Positions 21,234 to 31,468 of a stretch of DNA of 64,000 bases are shown here, piece after piece. Under the pieces are notes generated by a model, which saw nothing but the letters and a program-made list of their open reading frames with translations, was not told where the DNA came from and did no database searches. Position 1 is the stretch's first letter. The number at the start of each line of letters is the position of its first letter. Source of the stretch: Bacteroidota bacterium (lineage in GTDB: Bacteria; Bacteroidota; Bacteroidia; AKYH767-A; OLB10); the NCBI GenBank assembly GCA_023251535.1, contig JAHEYP010000004.1, positions 113,039 through 177,038 on the forward strand, read 5' to 3'. The position numbers were made by a program, and so were the translations under genes.

Positions 21234-22652
21234 TTGGTGAAAAAACTTCATAAACTGGTTCTCAGTTCATTTATAGGACCTTTTTTCCTTACTTTTTTCA
21301 TAGCGCTTTTTGTGTTGCTTATGCAATTCCTATGGAAATATATCGACGACTTAATCGGCAAAGGGCTCGACGGAGCCGTTATTGCTGAACTATTGTTTTA
21401 TACTTCCGCGAATTTGGTGCCTTTGGCATTGCCGCTAGCGATCTTGGTTTCGTCAATCATGACGTTCGGGAACATGGCCGAACATTTCGAAATTACGGCG
21501 GCAAAGGCATCAGGGATTTCATTGCAACGCCTTATGAAGCCATTGTTTTTTGTAGCAGTAATGATAAGCGTAACGGCCTTCTTTTTCTCCAATAACGTGC
21601 TTCCATATACTAACTTGAAGATGGGTTCACTGTTGTACGATATTCGTCAGCAGAAGCCTTCATTGTCGATTCGTGAAGGAGTATTTTATAATGGAATTGA
21701 TGGGTATAGCATTAAAGTCGGACAAAAAGACAAAGACGGACAAACCATTCGTAATGTCATGATTTACGATCATACCGATCACGAAGGGAATAAAAAAGTA
21801 GTAATTGCTGAATCGGGAAAGATGGAGACATCGGCCGATCAAAAATTTTTAATTCTTACGCTGTTTAATGGTAACAGCTATGAAGAGCAAAACAAAATAA
21901 AGAATGGAGCCGACTCACATCCATTGATGCGAAACGGTTTTAAAGAATATAAAATCCGCTTCGACTTGTCGTCATTTAAGCTTAGTCGTACCAATGAAGA
22001 TTTGTTTAAAGGCGGACATCAAATGATGAATTTGATGCAATTGACATCGAGTATCGATAGTTTTAAAATCGGCATTAATGCTCGAATGGCAGAAGTGGAT
22101 AATAACCTAAAACCATATTGCTTATTCTTGCGCGATACTTCGGCATTCATCAGTAATATGAAGTCGGCGACAGCCATGAAAAACGATTATTTGATAGGAG
22201 GGAGTAGAGATGTGATTTACGAAAATGCCTTAAATCAAGCGCGATCAATTCAAGCCTACATGAATGGAACGAAAGAAGACATGGAAGGGCGCAATTATCA
22301 AATCGCCAAGTACAATGTTGAATGGCATCGTAAACTGACTTTATCGGCTGCTTGTTTTATCTTATTTCTCATAGGCGCACCGTTAGGAGCAATTATTCGT
22401 AAGGGCGGAATGGGCATGCCTTTAGTGGTTTCAATCATTTTCTTCCTTATTTACCATGTTACGAGCATTACAGGAGAGAAAATGGCAAAAGAAGGTGTTA
22501 TTCCTCCGTTTAAAGGAATGTGGTTGTCGGCTGCAGTATTGTTGCCAGTTGGGATATTTTTAATTTATAAAGCTACTCATGATTCAGTCATATTTGATGG
22601 CGATGTGTATAGAAATTTCTTTCGTAAATTTTCAAAAAATAAAAAACAGTAA
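21234..22652 (+). CDS. LptF/LptG-family LPS export permease
   Basis: 472 aa; GPFFLTFFIALFVLLMQFLWKYIDDLIGKG, LPLAILVSSIMTFGNMAEHFEITAAKASGISLQRLMKPL, LIGAPLGAIIRKGGMGMPLVVSIIFFLIYHV. TTG/GTG start. Confidence 0.9.
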   Translation: MVKKLHKLVLSSFIGPFFLTFFIALFVLLMQFLWKYIDDLIGKGLDGAVIAELLFYTSANLVPLALPLAILVSSIMTFGNMAEHFEITAAKASGISLQRLMKPLFFVAVMISVTAFFFSNNVLPYTNLKMGSLLYDIRQQKPSLSIREGVFYNGIDGYSIKVGQKDKDGQTIRNVMIYDHTDHEGNKKVVIAESGKMETSADQKFLILTLFNGNSYEEQNKIKNGADSHPLMRNGFKEYKIRFDLSSFKLSRTNEDLFKGGHQMMNLMQLTSSIDSFKIGINARMAEVDNNLKPYCLFLRDTSAFISNMKSATAMKNDYLIGGSRDVIYENALNQARSIQAYMNGTKEDMEGRNYQIAKYNVEWHRKLTLSAACFILFLIGAPLGAIIRKGGMGMPLVVSIIFFLIYHVTSITGEKMAKEGVIPPFKGMWLSAAVLLPVGIFLIYKATHDSVIFDGDVYRNFFRKFSKNKKQ

Positions 22653-22654
22653 TT

Positions 22655-23854
22655 GTGAATATACTTCAGCTTTGCGTTAAAGTTCCTTATCCTCCTCACG
22701 ATGGCGGGAGTATTGCCATGTACAATATTCAGAAGGCGGTAACAGAAAATGATGCCACATTAAAAGTCCTTACGTTTAATACAATTAAACAGCTGGTCGA
22801 TTTAAATACACTCGATGAAGAGTATATTAAAATGACAAAGATTGAAGGAGTTTATCTTGATAACAGAATAAAGCCTTTTGCAGCAATTTTCAATCTTTTT
22901 ACAGGAGAATCGTATCATATTATTCGTTTTATACGACGTGACTTTGAAGAGAAATTGATTGAGATTCTCGAACGCAATGAATTTGACGTAATTCAGCTAG
23001 AGAGTTTATATATGGTGCCATACCTCGAAACGATTCGTCGTTATTCAGAGGCGAAAGTAATTCTACGCACCCATAATATTGAGCATTTAATTTGGCAACG
23101 ATTAGCAGGAATTACTGCGAATCCTATTCGACGATGGTACTTAAATTTATTGGCTGATCGATTGCGACATTATGAAATGTGGGCATTAAATAGGGTCGAT
23201 GGCATTGCAGCATTAACGAAAGAAGATGAGACGCAATTGAGGATGTTAGGAGCGGAGGTTCCAATTCATGTAGCACCTATTGGCGTCGATTTGAAAAATT
23301 ATCCAAGCTTACCTATGCCAGAAGGTAATTTATTGTTCCATTTAGGAGCAATGGATTGGCTTCCGAATCAAGAAGGAATTAAGTGGTTTTTAGAGGAAGT
23401 TTGGCCGAAATTGAGTGTCGATATGCCAGATGTACGATTTAAATTTGCAGGTAAGCGAATGCCTCCGGGATTCTTTAACTTTAAGTCGGACCGTGTTGAT
23501 ATCTCCGATAAAGTTGATTCAATTGAAGAATACTTTGCTGATGGAAAATTGATGGTAGTGCCACTGTTTAGTGGAAGCGGTATGCGAGTGAAAATTATTG
23601 AAGGAATGGCCTTCGGAAAAGCAATTATTACTACCTCCATCGGACTAGAAGGAATTCCTGCAGTTGATGGCAAAGAAGTGCTAATTGCCAATACTCCGGA
23701 AGAGTTTATTGCCAAGATAAAAACGGCATTAAACGACTCTGAATCACTCAAAATGATCGGAGAAAATGCCCGAAAATTGGTAGAAACGAAGTTTAATAAC
23801 CGAAAAATTGGCGCCGAATTGCTTTCGTTTTATGAAAATTTGGAAAAGGAATAA
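22655..23854 (+). CDS. Glycosyltransferase (GT-B, family 4-like)
   Basis: 399 aa; KVPYPPHDGGSIAMYNI, LEEVWPKLSVDMPDVRFKFAGKRMP, VVPLFSGSGMRVKIIEGMAFGKAIITTSIGLEGI. GTG start. Confidence 0.85.
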   Translation: MNILQLCVKVPYPPHDGGSIAMYNIQKAVTENDATLKVLTFNTIKQLVDLNTLDEEYIKMTKIEGVYLDNRIKPFAAIFNLFTGESYHIIRFIRRDFEEKLIEILERNEFDVIQLESLYMVPYLETIRRYSEAKVILRTHNIEHLIWQRLAGITANPIRRWYLNLLADRLRHYEMWALNRVDGIAALTKEDETQLRMLGAEVPIHVAPIGVDLKNYPSLPMPEGNLLFHLGAMDWLPNQEGIKWFLEEVWPKLSVDMPDVRFKFAGKRMPPGFFNFKSDRVDISDKVDSIEEYFADGKLMVVPLFSGSGMRVKIIEGMAFGKAIITTSIGLEGIPAVDGKEVLIANTPEEFIAKIKTALNDSESLKMIGENARKLVETKFNNRKIGAELLSFYENLEKE

Positions 23855-24019
23855 AAACAATGAGTTTTTTACAATCTAATAAATATTTGATTATCAGCAA
23901 ATTGCAAGGTTATTAACAGGCGATGTTCGATTTTTTTAATTTCCTGCACAAAAAAGGTGCTTTATAAGTGAAAATTCGCTAATATTGCAGCCCCGTTTAG
24001 GGTAATATAGAGAAGCAAA

Positions 24020-24385
24020 ATGAACTTACTTAACGTAGCTGAACAAAACAGCATCGAAATTAAGCAGTGGCCTGAATTCAGAGCCGGTGATACTATTACT
24101 GTAGTTTATAAAATTGTTGAAGGAAACAAAGAGCGTGAGCAGTTGTTCCAAGGCGTTGTAATTCAACGTAAAGGAACGGCTACTACTGGAACTTTTACTA
24201 TTCGTAAGATTTCTGGTGGAGTAGGAGTTGAGCGTATCTTCCCAATCAACAGCCCAAAAATTGCTAGTATCGAAGTTAACAAACACGGTAAAGTTCGTCG
24301 TGCGCGTATCTTCTATCTACGTGATATGGTAGGTAAGAGTGCAAGAATTGAAGAAAGAAGGGTGAATACGACTAAGGCTAAATAG
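24020..24385 (+). CDS. rplS: 50S ribosomal protein L19
   Basis: 121 aa; [33 protein letters not shown]...[44 protein letters not shown]. Confidence 0.97.
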   Translation: MNLLNVAEQNSIEIKQWPEFRAGDTITVVYKIVEGNKEREQLFQGVVIQRKGTATTGTFTIRKISGGVGVERIFPINSPKIASIEVNKHGKVRRARIFYLRDMVGKSARIEERRVNTTKAK

Positions 24386-24428
24386 TCTCATTCGGGTTGC
24401 AAAATTTCAACCTTTCATATTTTATAAC

Positions 24429-24460
24429 AAAACCTGCCCTAAAGGCGGGTTTTGTATTTT
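24429..24460 (+). terminator. Rho-independent terminator downstream of rplS
   Basis: AAAACCTGCC-ctaaa-GGCGGGTTTTGTATTTT. Confidence 0.7.
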
Positions 24461-24526
24461 ATACTTTTCTAAGATTTTTATCACTTCTTATCGCTCTTCC
24501 CATTTTGTTTTCTAATTTGGCAGTCT

Positions 24527-25051
24527 ATGCATAGAATATTCAGGCCGTTACTGATATTGTTACTGTTAGTGACCTCTTCAGCGGGGGCACAAGTTTTCCT
24601 CATCTCTCAAATTTTCCCTTCCAATAGCGAGGGAATGGCTGTGTATAGCATTTCGATTAGGAATACTGCCCGTGATAGCATTTTGGTATTACATACCCAA
24701 GAGGCACAATTTCCTCCGTTTATCAATAAGTATAGGTGGGATGAGACCCCAAATAAAACATGTAAGCTCTTTCTACACTTGGGTAAGAGTAATAATCCTT
24801 TGATGCCTGAAAAATACCGTGCTACTAAAACCTTAGCTTCGAAAGAGCAGATCGATTTATACTTCATTGTACCGGCGCGCTTAAATAGTGCTCCAAAACA
24901 ACTCGAAATTTGGTATAGCTTACTCGACGATAAATATTATTCTGACTTTCAAAAATTGGAAACTAGTAACACCAATTCAGCATTAAAACGTTGTAAAAAA
25001 CTGAAAGCGAAATATGGTAGAGTATATCATCATACGCTCGATTTTCAGTAA
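24527..25051 (+). CDS. Hypothetical secreted protein
   Basis: 174 aa with signal peptide (LLILLLLVTSSAGAQV); family not recognised. Confidence 0.5.
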   Translation: MHRIFRPLLILLLLVTSSAGAQVFLISQIFPSNSEGMAVYSISIRNTARDSILVLHTQEAQFPPFINKYRWDETPNKTCKLFLHLGKSNNPLMPEKYRATKTLASKEQIDLYFIVPARLNSAPKQLEIWYSLLDDKYYSDFQKLETSNTNSALKRCKKLKAKYGRVYHHTLDFQ

Positions 25052-25058
25052 GCAATAT

Positions 25059-25763
25059 TTATCGTACTACTTCCTTGATTTTTGCATGGAATACAAATCC
25101 TACTCCAAAAACATTTTCGATTTGTAGTGAGGAATCTTTGCTTAAGTACTTTCGTATTTTAGTAATAAATACATCTAGACTTCTTCCAATAAAATAGTCG
25201 TTTGTGCCCCAAATGGCCATGAGCATTTCCTCGCGACGAATTACTTTATTTGCATTCTGACATAAGTAAAGCAAAATGACATTTTCTTTATCTGTAATGC
25301 GTTTAGTGTTTGATCCATTTCTTAAAAGCAAATTAGCTGGCTCAAATACATATTCGCCAATGATGTAGTTTTTTAGATTTTCTGATTCCTTGATTGTACT
25401 TCTTTTAAGTATGGCATTTATTTTCCATACCAGTTCTTCTTCATCGAAGGGTTTTAATATATAGTCAACAGCTCCTGAAGTATATCCAGCTTGCTTGTCT
25501 TCTTTCATCGATTTAGATGTCAAGTATAGAAAGGGAAGCTTTGATACATGCTTAGAAATATAGCTCCCTACAGTGATTCCATCTACATACGGCATCATTA
25601 CATCTAAAATGCAAAGCTGAAACGTGTTTTGTTGAATGGCTTCAATTGCTTGCTGTCCATCTTTTGCAAGGTGAACCGAAAAGCCGTTTGATTCTAAATA
25701 ATCGACTAATAATACGCCTAAATTTAAATCATCTTCAGCTAATAATATTCGTGGTTTATTCAT
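25059..25763 (-). CDS. OmpR/PhoB-type response regulator
   Basis: 234 aa; RILLAEDDLNLGVLLVDYLESNGFSV, LCILDVMMPYVDG, DYILKPFDEEEL, winged-helix C-terminus. Confidence 0.92.
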   Translation of the reverse strand: MNKPRILLAEDDLNLGVLLVDYLESNGFSVHLAKDGQQAIEAIQQNTFQLCILDVMMPYVDGITVGSYISKHVSKLPFLYLTSKSMKEDKQAGYTSGAVDYILKPFDEEELVWKINAILKRSTIKESENLKNYIIGEYVFEPANLLLRNGSNTKRITDKENVILLYLCQNANKVIRREEMLMAIWGTNDYFIGRSLDVFITKIRKYLSKDSSLQIENVFGVGFVFHAKIKEVVR

Positions 25764-27006
25764 TTACTAAAGGAAGTTTAATGGTAAATAATGATCCTTT
25801 TCCTTCTTCACTGGCTAGTGAAATTGTCCCTTTATGTTGCGCGATGATGACTTGCACATAAGAAAGTCCTACCCCAAATCCTTTTACTGTATGAATATTA
25901 CCTGTTGGTACTCTGAAGTATCTTTCAAAAACTTTTTCGCGATATTTTGGAGCTATGCCAATGCCGTTGTCGCTAATCGAAATTAAAATTTGATTTTCAT
26001 TTCTCATAAAGTTTAATTCAATCCTGGGATTCCCATTGCTGTATTTAATGGCATTGTCGACTAGATTGATGATTGCACTTTTCAAAAGTTCTTTATCGGC
26101 ATTGATAACAATATTGTCCGGTGAATAATTGATATTAATTTCTCCTTTCGCTTCTTCAATTTGTACAGCGGTTTCACACTCAATTTCTTTTAAAAGGCTG
26201 TTTAGTTCAATTGGCTTTAGTTGAACGAAATTTCCTCCTTTTTCCCATGATGAAAGTTGCAATAATTGTTCTACTTGATTATTCAGTTTTTCTTTTTCTA
26301 CTAAAAGAATGTCGATATATCTGTTACGTTTTTCTTTATCATCATGAATCACTTCATTTCGCAACATTTTACCTGCTAAAGCGATATTCGTCAATGGAGT
26401 TTTGAATTCATGAATGATATTGCTTAAGAATTGCTTTGAGTTTGCTGCTAATTCTTTTTCTTTTTGAAGTGACCGATAGGTGTAAAAAGTGACTACCATT
26501 ACTAATAAAATTAATCCGACAGAGAGAATAAACAAAGGGCCCATTTCAGCTCTAATAAATTCTTCTTTTTCGGGGAATTTTAACTGCAATAACAACTTCT
26601 CTTGTTCATTCGGATCACTTATACAAGCTTGGTAGTTGTTGTCTTTATTAAAAAGCGATTGCGGTTGCCAAATTGGTGGATTGGCTGATTGATTTTTCCA
26701 AGGACTAACTTCAAAAGTATAATTAATGTTGATGTCGTACAGTTTTAAATAATGTCGCAGGATACTGTCCGTTTTAATTAATTCTCTTTTGTCGGCAGCA
26801 ATAAAAAGTTCTTGCTTTGCTGATGTATTGGTAGAAATTTCATTCGATACCGCAGTAAGCGCTAAATGCACTTTCTCATTAAAAATTGCTTCTTTTGTAT
26901 TCGCAGTTTTAAGAATCCAGTAATATTGTATTCCTAGAATTGCCACGAAAGCAATCCCAGTTAATAGAATAAATAGCAGATCTTTTTTGAATTTCATACC
27001 ATTCAA
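25756..27006 (-). CDS. Sensor histidine kinase
   Basis: 416 aa; two TMs, FLSNIIHEFKTPLTNIALAGKML (H-box), NLVDNAIKYSNG, ISDNGIGIAPKYREKVFERYFRV, GFGVGLSYV. Confidence 0.93.
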   Translation of the reverse strand: MNGMKFKKDLLFILLTGIAFVAILGIQYYWILKTANTKEAIFNEKVHLALTAVSNEISTNTSAKQELFIAADKRELIKTDSILRHYLKLYDININYTFEVSPWKNQSANPPIWQPQSLFNKDNNYQACISDPNEQEKLLLQLKFPEKEEFIRAEMGPLFILSVGLILLVMVVTFYTYRSLQKEKELAANSKQFLSNIIHEFKTPLTNIALAGKMLRNEVIHDDKEKRNRYIDILLVEKEKLNNQVEQLLQLSSWEKGGNFVQLKPIELNSLLKEIECETAVQIEEAKGEININYSPDNIVINADKELLKSAIINLVDNAIKYSNGNPRIELNFMRNENQILISISDNGIGIAPKYREKVFERYFRVPTGNIHTVKGFGVGLSYVQVIIAQHKGTISLASEEGKGSLFTIKLPLVNE

Positions 27007-27126
27007 AAATACTCATAATAAACGTATCAATTTAGCATTAACAACTCGTTAACACCTGAATAACGAGTGAATAACACGAGCTCTTTGCAATTGACAGTAG
27101 ATTTGCCCTATCTAAAAATCATCATC

Positions 27127-28314
27127 ATGAAATCATTAGCTATTTTATTCTGCGCAATTAGTGTTTCGGCATTTGGTCAGACTATCAATCGTCAGGGTTT
27201 ACCGTTTGCAGCTAAAAGCGATTCTCAACTTACTAATGCGTCAATTACTCCAATGCCTTTAGGGGTTAAAGAATTTAATTATGAAATAGCTCCTGATAAT
27301 AATGTCCATTCGATTTTTCGCGATCGAAAAGGTAATTTGTGGTTCGGTGCTAGCAACGGATTTTTTCAATCGACCGATAATGGTGAAATATTCAAATGTG
27401 GTGAGAGCACATGTAATCACGATACGCAAGTTAAGCGAATGAAATATTTACATGAAATAGAAATCGAAAAACACTTTATAAATGTTCTAAAAGATCGCGA
27501 ATTAATCGACTTTCATATAAATTGTGTTGCTCAAGATGCGCAAGGAGTTTTTTGGATAGGCACTAAGTATCATGGATTATGCAGATACGATGGTAAAGAA
27601 TTGAGTTTTTATTCGAAGTTGGATGGACTTGGCGACAATTGGGTGAATTCCATTTTAATTGCTAAAGACGGAACAATTTGGTTGGGAACAGAAGGAGGGG
27701 TTGGTAAATCGTTGGCGAGTTCAATTAAGAACGGAGTTGTAAACAAATTCACAAACTATAAAGTAGCCGATGGCTTGCCGAGTAATCAAGTGAATGCATT
27801 AATACAAGACAATTCAGGACAAATATGGATTGCCACCGACAAAGGATTATCCATAGCTGCAAATAATAAATTTATCACTCCGAAATTGACAGGCGATCAA
27901 CTAACCGGAAAATTGCGTACAATGGAACAAGAAAAAAACGGAGTGATTTGGGTAGGAGATGATAAAGGTATAGTGCGCATCGACCAACAAAAATCAAAAC
28001 GCATTGGTAAAGCTCAAGGATTAAAAGAGACTCGAATTTCAGCATTACATAAAGATGCTGCTGGAAATATTTGGGCAGGATTGCTGGATGAAAAGGAGAA
28101 AAATGTGGGATTAGTAAAAATCGATATTGCAGGATTTAATAACACATCCGGCAAACTTAAGATTACATCGATAGCGCCACCATTTATCAACGCCGAAATA
28201 CAGACGATATACGAAGACATCTCGGGCATCCTATGGATTGGCACTTCCAATGGAGTTGGATGCTTTAAAAACGGCGAATTTCATTGGCTGGCGGCTAATA
28301 TGGAAGGGTGTTAA
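27127..28314 (+). CDS. Stand-alone secreted two-component-regulator propeller (Reg_prop) protein
   Basis: Signal peptide MKSLAILFCAISVSAFGQ at 27127; repeats DRKGNLWFGASNGFFQS, DAQGVFWIGTKYHGLCRYDG, AKDGTIWLGTEGGVGK, DNSGQIWIATDKGLSIA, DISGILWIGTSNGVGCF; no kinase or T9SS domain. Confidence 0.8.
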   Translation: MKSLAILFCAISVSAFGQTINRQGLPFAAKSDSQLTNASITPMPLGVKEFNYEIAPDNNVHSIFRDRKGNLWFGASNGFFQSTDNGEIFKCGESTCNHDTQVKRMKYLHEIEIEKHFINVLKDRELIDFHINCVAQDAQGVFWIGTKYHGLCRYDGKELSFYSKLDGLGDNWVNSILIAKDGTIWLGTEGGVGKSLASSIKNGVVNKFTNYKVADGLPSNQVNALIQDNSGQIWIATDKGLSIAANNKFITPKLTGDQLTGKLRTMEQEKNGVIWVGDDKGIVRIDQQKSKRIGKAQGLKETRISALHKDAAGNIWAGLLDEKEKNVGLVKIDIAGFNNTSGKLKITSIAPPFINAEIQTIYEDISGILWIGTSNGVGCFKNGEFHWLAANMEGC

Positions 28315-28360
28315 GGGGAAATACTGACAACTCCTTAAATTTATTCACTTTGCTATAGAT

Positions 28361-31300
28361 TTACTCTTTCACAACCAATTTCCTCGAAAGAACTTTTCGG
28401 TTATTATCAAGTAGTAAGATAAAATAAACTCCATCGGTAAGATATTGAAGGTCGATGGATTGGGAGTAGGTTTGATGTGAGACAATTTGGCCTTGAAGAT
28501 TTCTTATTTCGTAGGTTGCAATTTTGTGTTCTTTTGATTCAATGTTTAAGATGCTTGAAGTTGGATTCGGATAAACTCTAACAAAATCATCTTGGATATT
28601 CTGTGTAAGTCCTACTGTGCCTATTTTAACTTGCAGTGTATCGATTGCTTTGCAAGCATTGCTGTTAAGTAATTCAACCGATACAGTTCCGGCTCCAATA
28701 GTTCCCCACAAAACATTAATGGAATTACTTCCTTGTCCGCTGATAATGGTCCCGTTTTGTACACTCCAAATAACTGTACTTCCTGCATTCAACTGTATAG
28801 GTAATGTGTAATTATAAGTGTTTAGAGCAGCTGTAAACGCTGGACCACTAATCGATGGCATACTTCCTTGAAAGTTATCAAAAGTACCGCTCCTGAATTG
28901 ATTTCTTATGTTAGCAACAATACTATCATTAAGTGCCATTCCTCCCGGACCATAATTGGAAGGTCCTGTAATAAATGCAATGTCGAACGATTTCATCGAC
29001 CCCGCAGGTAAATCAAAAGGACCTACGCTTCCAACTCCACACATGTTTTCTCTAAATGTTGAAGTGTCTATTGTCATCACCCAAGGATTAGGAAAATTTG
29101 TATCGCTGGTTCCGGGATACATATAATTACTGGGATTGTTGGTTGCTCCGTTTCCACTTCCATTGCCATTTCCACCATATGTGATAGAGGAACCATTCAG
29201 CCATTTACCTGATAAATAACCATAGTAATCTTCATTTATTAATGGCATATTGTATGGAGTGTTTGGTTGATTATCGAAATAATGAACAAAGTGGCTTAAC
29301 CCAATGTCTTCGTTAATTTCATCGATAGTGCCATCATTATTATTGTCAATTCCATCATTGTTTGCAGCTAATGGCCCTTTTAAGAATGAAATATTTTGAA
29401 CTGGTGGACAAGATCCATATCCTTCAGGTAATTCATCTAATGAATCTGAATTGTAAATAAAGAAGCTGTTGTTTTTTACATTTGATCCTAATAAATCATC
29501 AAGTGATCTACCTAATTGCAAATTAGACCACATGCCAAAAAAACAAGAATCATAATCTTGTTGACTGCGATTATAGAGATCATAATGATAAAACGTAGTA
29601 TAGTTTAAACCTCTCGTATTATTTAGCTGATTATTACAATTTATCGCATATGAATAAGCTTGAATTTCAACTCCCATTGATGGGGAATATGTTTGTGATT
29701 TAATTGGCATAACATCGTTAAATATCCACCAAGCCATTTGTTCTCCCTTTACATCCGGATAATCACCATCGTACGGGTTGTACTCATTATCACCATTTAT
29801 ATCAATAAATGGAGCAAGTTTTTGAGGATATCTAGGTCTGTTATAGAACGCAGGCCAATTTAAAATAAAATCAGGAATAAGATAAACTCCTGCAGCTACA
29901 TTGCCAATCGCATATTGGTATCGAAATTCATCAATATCCGATTTACGCGCCATCCATATATGATCAAATTCACGATATGCAATGCTGTCTGTTTCACCTA
30001 CAGTATCTAATGGTCCCGGCCAAAAATCATTTGCGTTTGCTTGTCGGTAGGTTTGAGCACAAGAATATATTTGTCCGGTACTATCATGTCCTCCTAACCA
30101 AACTGAAGATGCATAAACTGTTGTTTTGCCTGAATTAAATGGAACCTCATATGCAGGGGATTGCATACTCGGAATGCCATGTAAATCTCCATGATTCAGG
30201 ATTCTCGCTGTAACCATATTGCCAACTAATTTTTCTTCATCAGATCCTTTATAAGATTTAGGAATATATTGATTCTTGAAATTTGTGAAAGCAAAAGGAG
30301 GAGTTGTATTTGAGATGTTTGAATAGTAATCTAATTTAGATTTGTTGAATTTGTAAATGTGTGCTGCATTATTAATGAATACATCATTACTGAATATAAG
30401 TGAGTCTTGGTGATATTTTAATATGTTCCCAAAATCATTTGCTGATCCTGAATAATAAAACGGATACAACTTTATTTCTCCCGATTTTATCGAAATTATT
30501 GTTTGATTAAAGCTTCCGAAATTTGCAATCAGGTATATTTTATCACCATCAGTAACGAGGCGCGAATCGAATTTTTTTTCTAGCATTGTGTTTCCTGATC
30601 CGTCTATATTCATTGAATCGGAACAAAAATCTGCATGAACTAATGATTTATAAAAATATGTCGTGTCCATCGATTCATATTGTTGATTTATTTTTCTGAT
30701 TATCCCACCCGTTACTGAAAGTAAGATAGTATCAGAACTTGTAAAAGCTATATCATAAATGGAACAGTTCGGTAAAGTTGAGTTTAAATATGTAATCGAA
30801 TTGAAAATACCATTGTCGTAAATTGAGTACCCCATATTCGACGATAACCATAATTTTCCTTGATTATCAATAGTAATCGAAGTAATTGAATCGTTAATTA
30901 AATTGGAATTTAAATGGTTGTAAATGGTAAAAATTTGGTTTGTTATATTCAAGCTGATTAACCCTGATGTTGTTGCTAAATAAAGAATATTGCCTGATTG
31001 TTCAATCTCATTAATTATACAGGTTGGAAAGTTAATTGAAGAATTAAATGCTATGTTGGTATACCCAGTCGCAGTTCGATGGCTTAGACCGAAATTTGAT
31101 GCAATCCATAAATCGTTATTTTGATCTAATCTAATTGATTGAATTGTATCTGATGGCAATGAAGTATTATTAATTGTATCTTTAATTAATGTCCAATTTG
31201 TACCGTTCCAATAAATTAATCCATTTGACTTAGTAGCTACCCAAATATTTGCGTTTGATTCAATTTCTATTCCTTTTTTATTTAAAAGTGGAGAAGAATT

Positions 31301-31435
31301 GGGAAACCCTAAACTTTGATAGGAAAGTGGATTATCACTTAACCTAATTACATGCGATGATCCAAATTGTAATTCCTGACCATTGACAATAATATGAACA
31401 ATCAAAAAAATGATTAAAAGGATTATTTTTTTCAT
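28361..31435 (-). CDS. Large secreted Reg_prop-like protein with T9SS type A sorting domain (paralog 1)
   Basis: 1024 aa; SP MKKIILLIIFLIVHIIVNGQ; propeller-like repeats LDQNNDLWIASNFGLSHRT; C-terminus VRVYPNPTSSILNIESKEHKIATYEIRNLQGQIVSHQTYSQSIDLQYLTDGVYFILLLDNNRKVLSRKLVVKE. Confidence 0.85.
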   Translation of the reverse strand: MKKIILLIIFLIVHIIVNGQELQFGSSHVIRLSDNPLSYQSLGFPNSSPLLNKKGIEIESNANIWVATKSNGLIYWNGTNWTLIKDTINNTSLPSDTIQSIRLDQNNDLWIASNFGLSHRTATGYTNIAFNSSINFPTCIINEIEQSGNILYLATTSGLISLNITNQIFTIYNHLNSNLINDSITSITIDNQGKLWLSSNMGYSIYDNGIFNSITYLNSTLPNCSIYDIAFTSSDTILLSVTGGIIRKINQQYESMDTTYFYKSLVHADFCSDSMNIDGSGNTMLEKKFDSRLVTDGDKIYLIANFGSFNQTIISIKSGEIKLYPFYYSGSANDFGNILKYHQDSLIFSNDVFINNAAHIYKFNKSKLDYYSNISNTTPPFAFTNFKNQYIPKSYKGSDEEKLVGNMVTARILNHGDLHGIPSMQSPAYEVPFNSGKTTVYASSVWLGGHDSTGQIYSCAQTYRQANANDFWPGPLDTVGETDSIAYREFDHIWMARKSDIDEFRYQYAIGNVAAGVYLIPDFILNWPAFYNRPRYPQKLAPFIDINGDNEYNPYDGDYPDVKGEQMAWWIFNDVMPIKSQTYSPSMGVEIQAYSYAINCNNQLNNTRGLNYTTFYHYDLYNRSQQDYDSCFFGMWSNLQLGRSLDDLLGSNVKNNSFFIYNSDSLDELPEGYGSCPPVQNISFLKGPLAANNDGIDNNNDGTIDEINEDIGLSHFVHYFDNQPNTPYNMPLINEDYYGYLSGKWLNGSSITYGGNGNGSGNGATNNPSNYMYPGTSDTNFPNPWVMTIDTSTFRENMCGVGSVGPFDLPAGSMKSFDIAFITGPSNYGPGGMALNDSIVANIRNQFRSGTFDNFQGSMPSISGPAFTAALNTYNYTLPIQLNAGSTVIWSVQNGTIISGQGSNSINVLWGTIGAGTVSVELLNSNACKAIDTLQVKIGTVGLTQNIQDDFVRVYPNPTSSILNIESKEHKIATYEIRNLQGQIVSHQTYSQSIDLQYLTDGVYFILLLDNNRKVLSRKLVVKE

Positions 31436-31468
31436 TTCACTTACTTAATTTAAATACGCATTCTGAAT

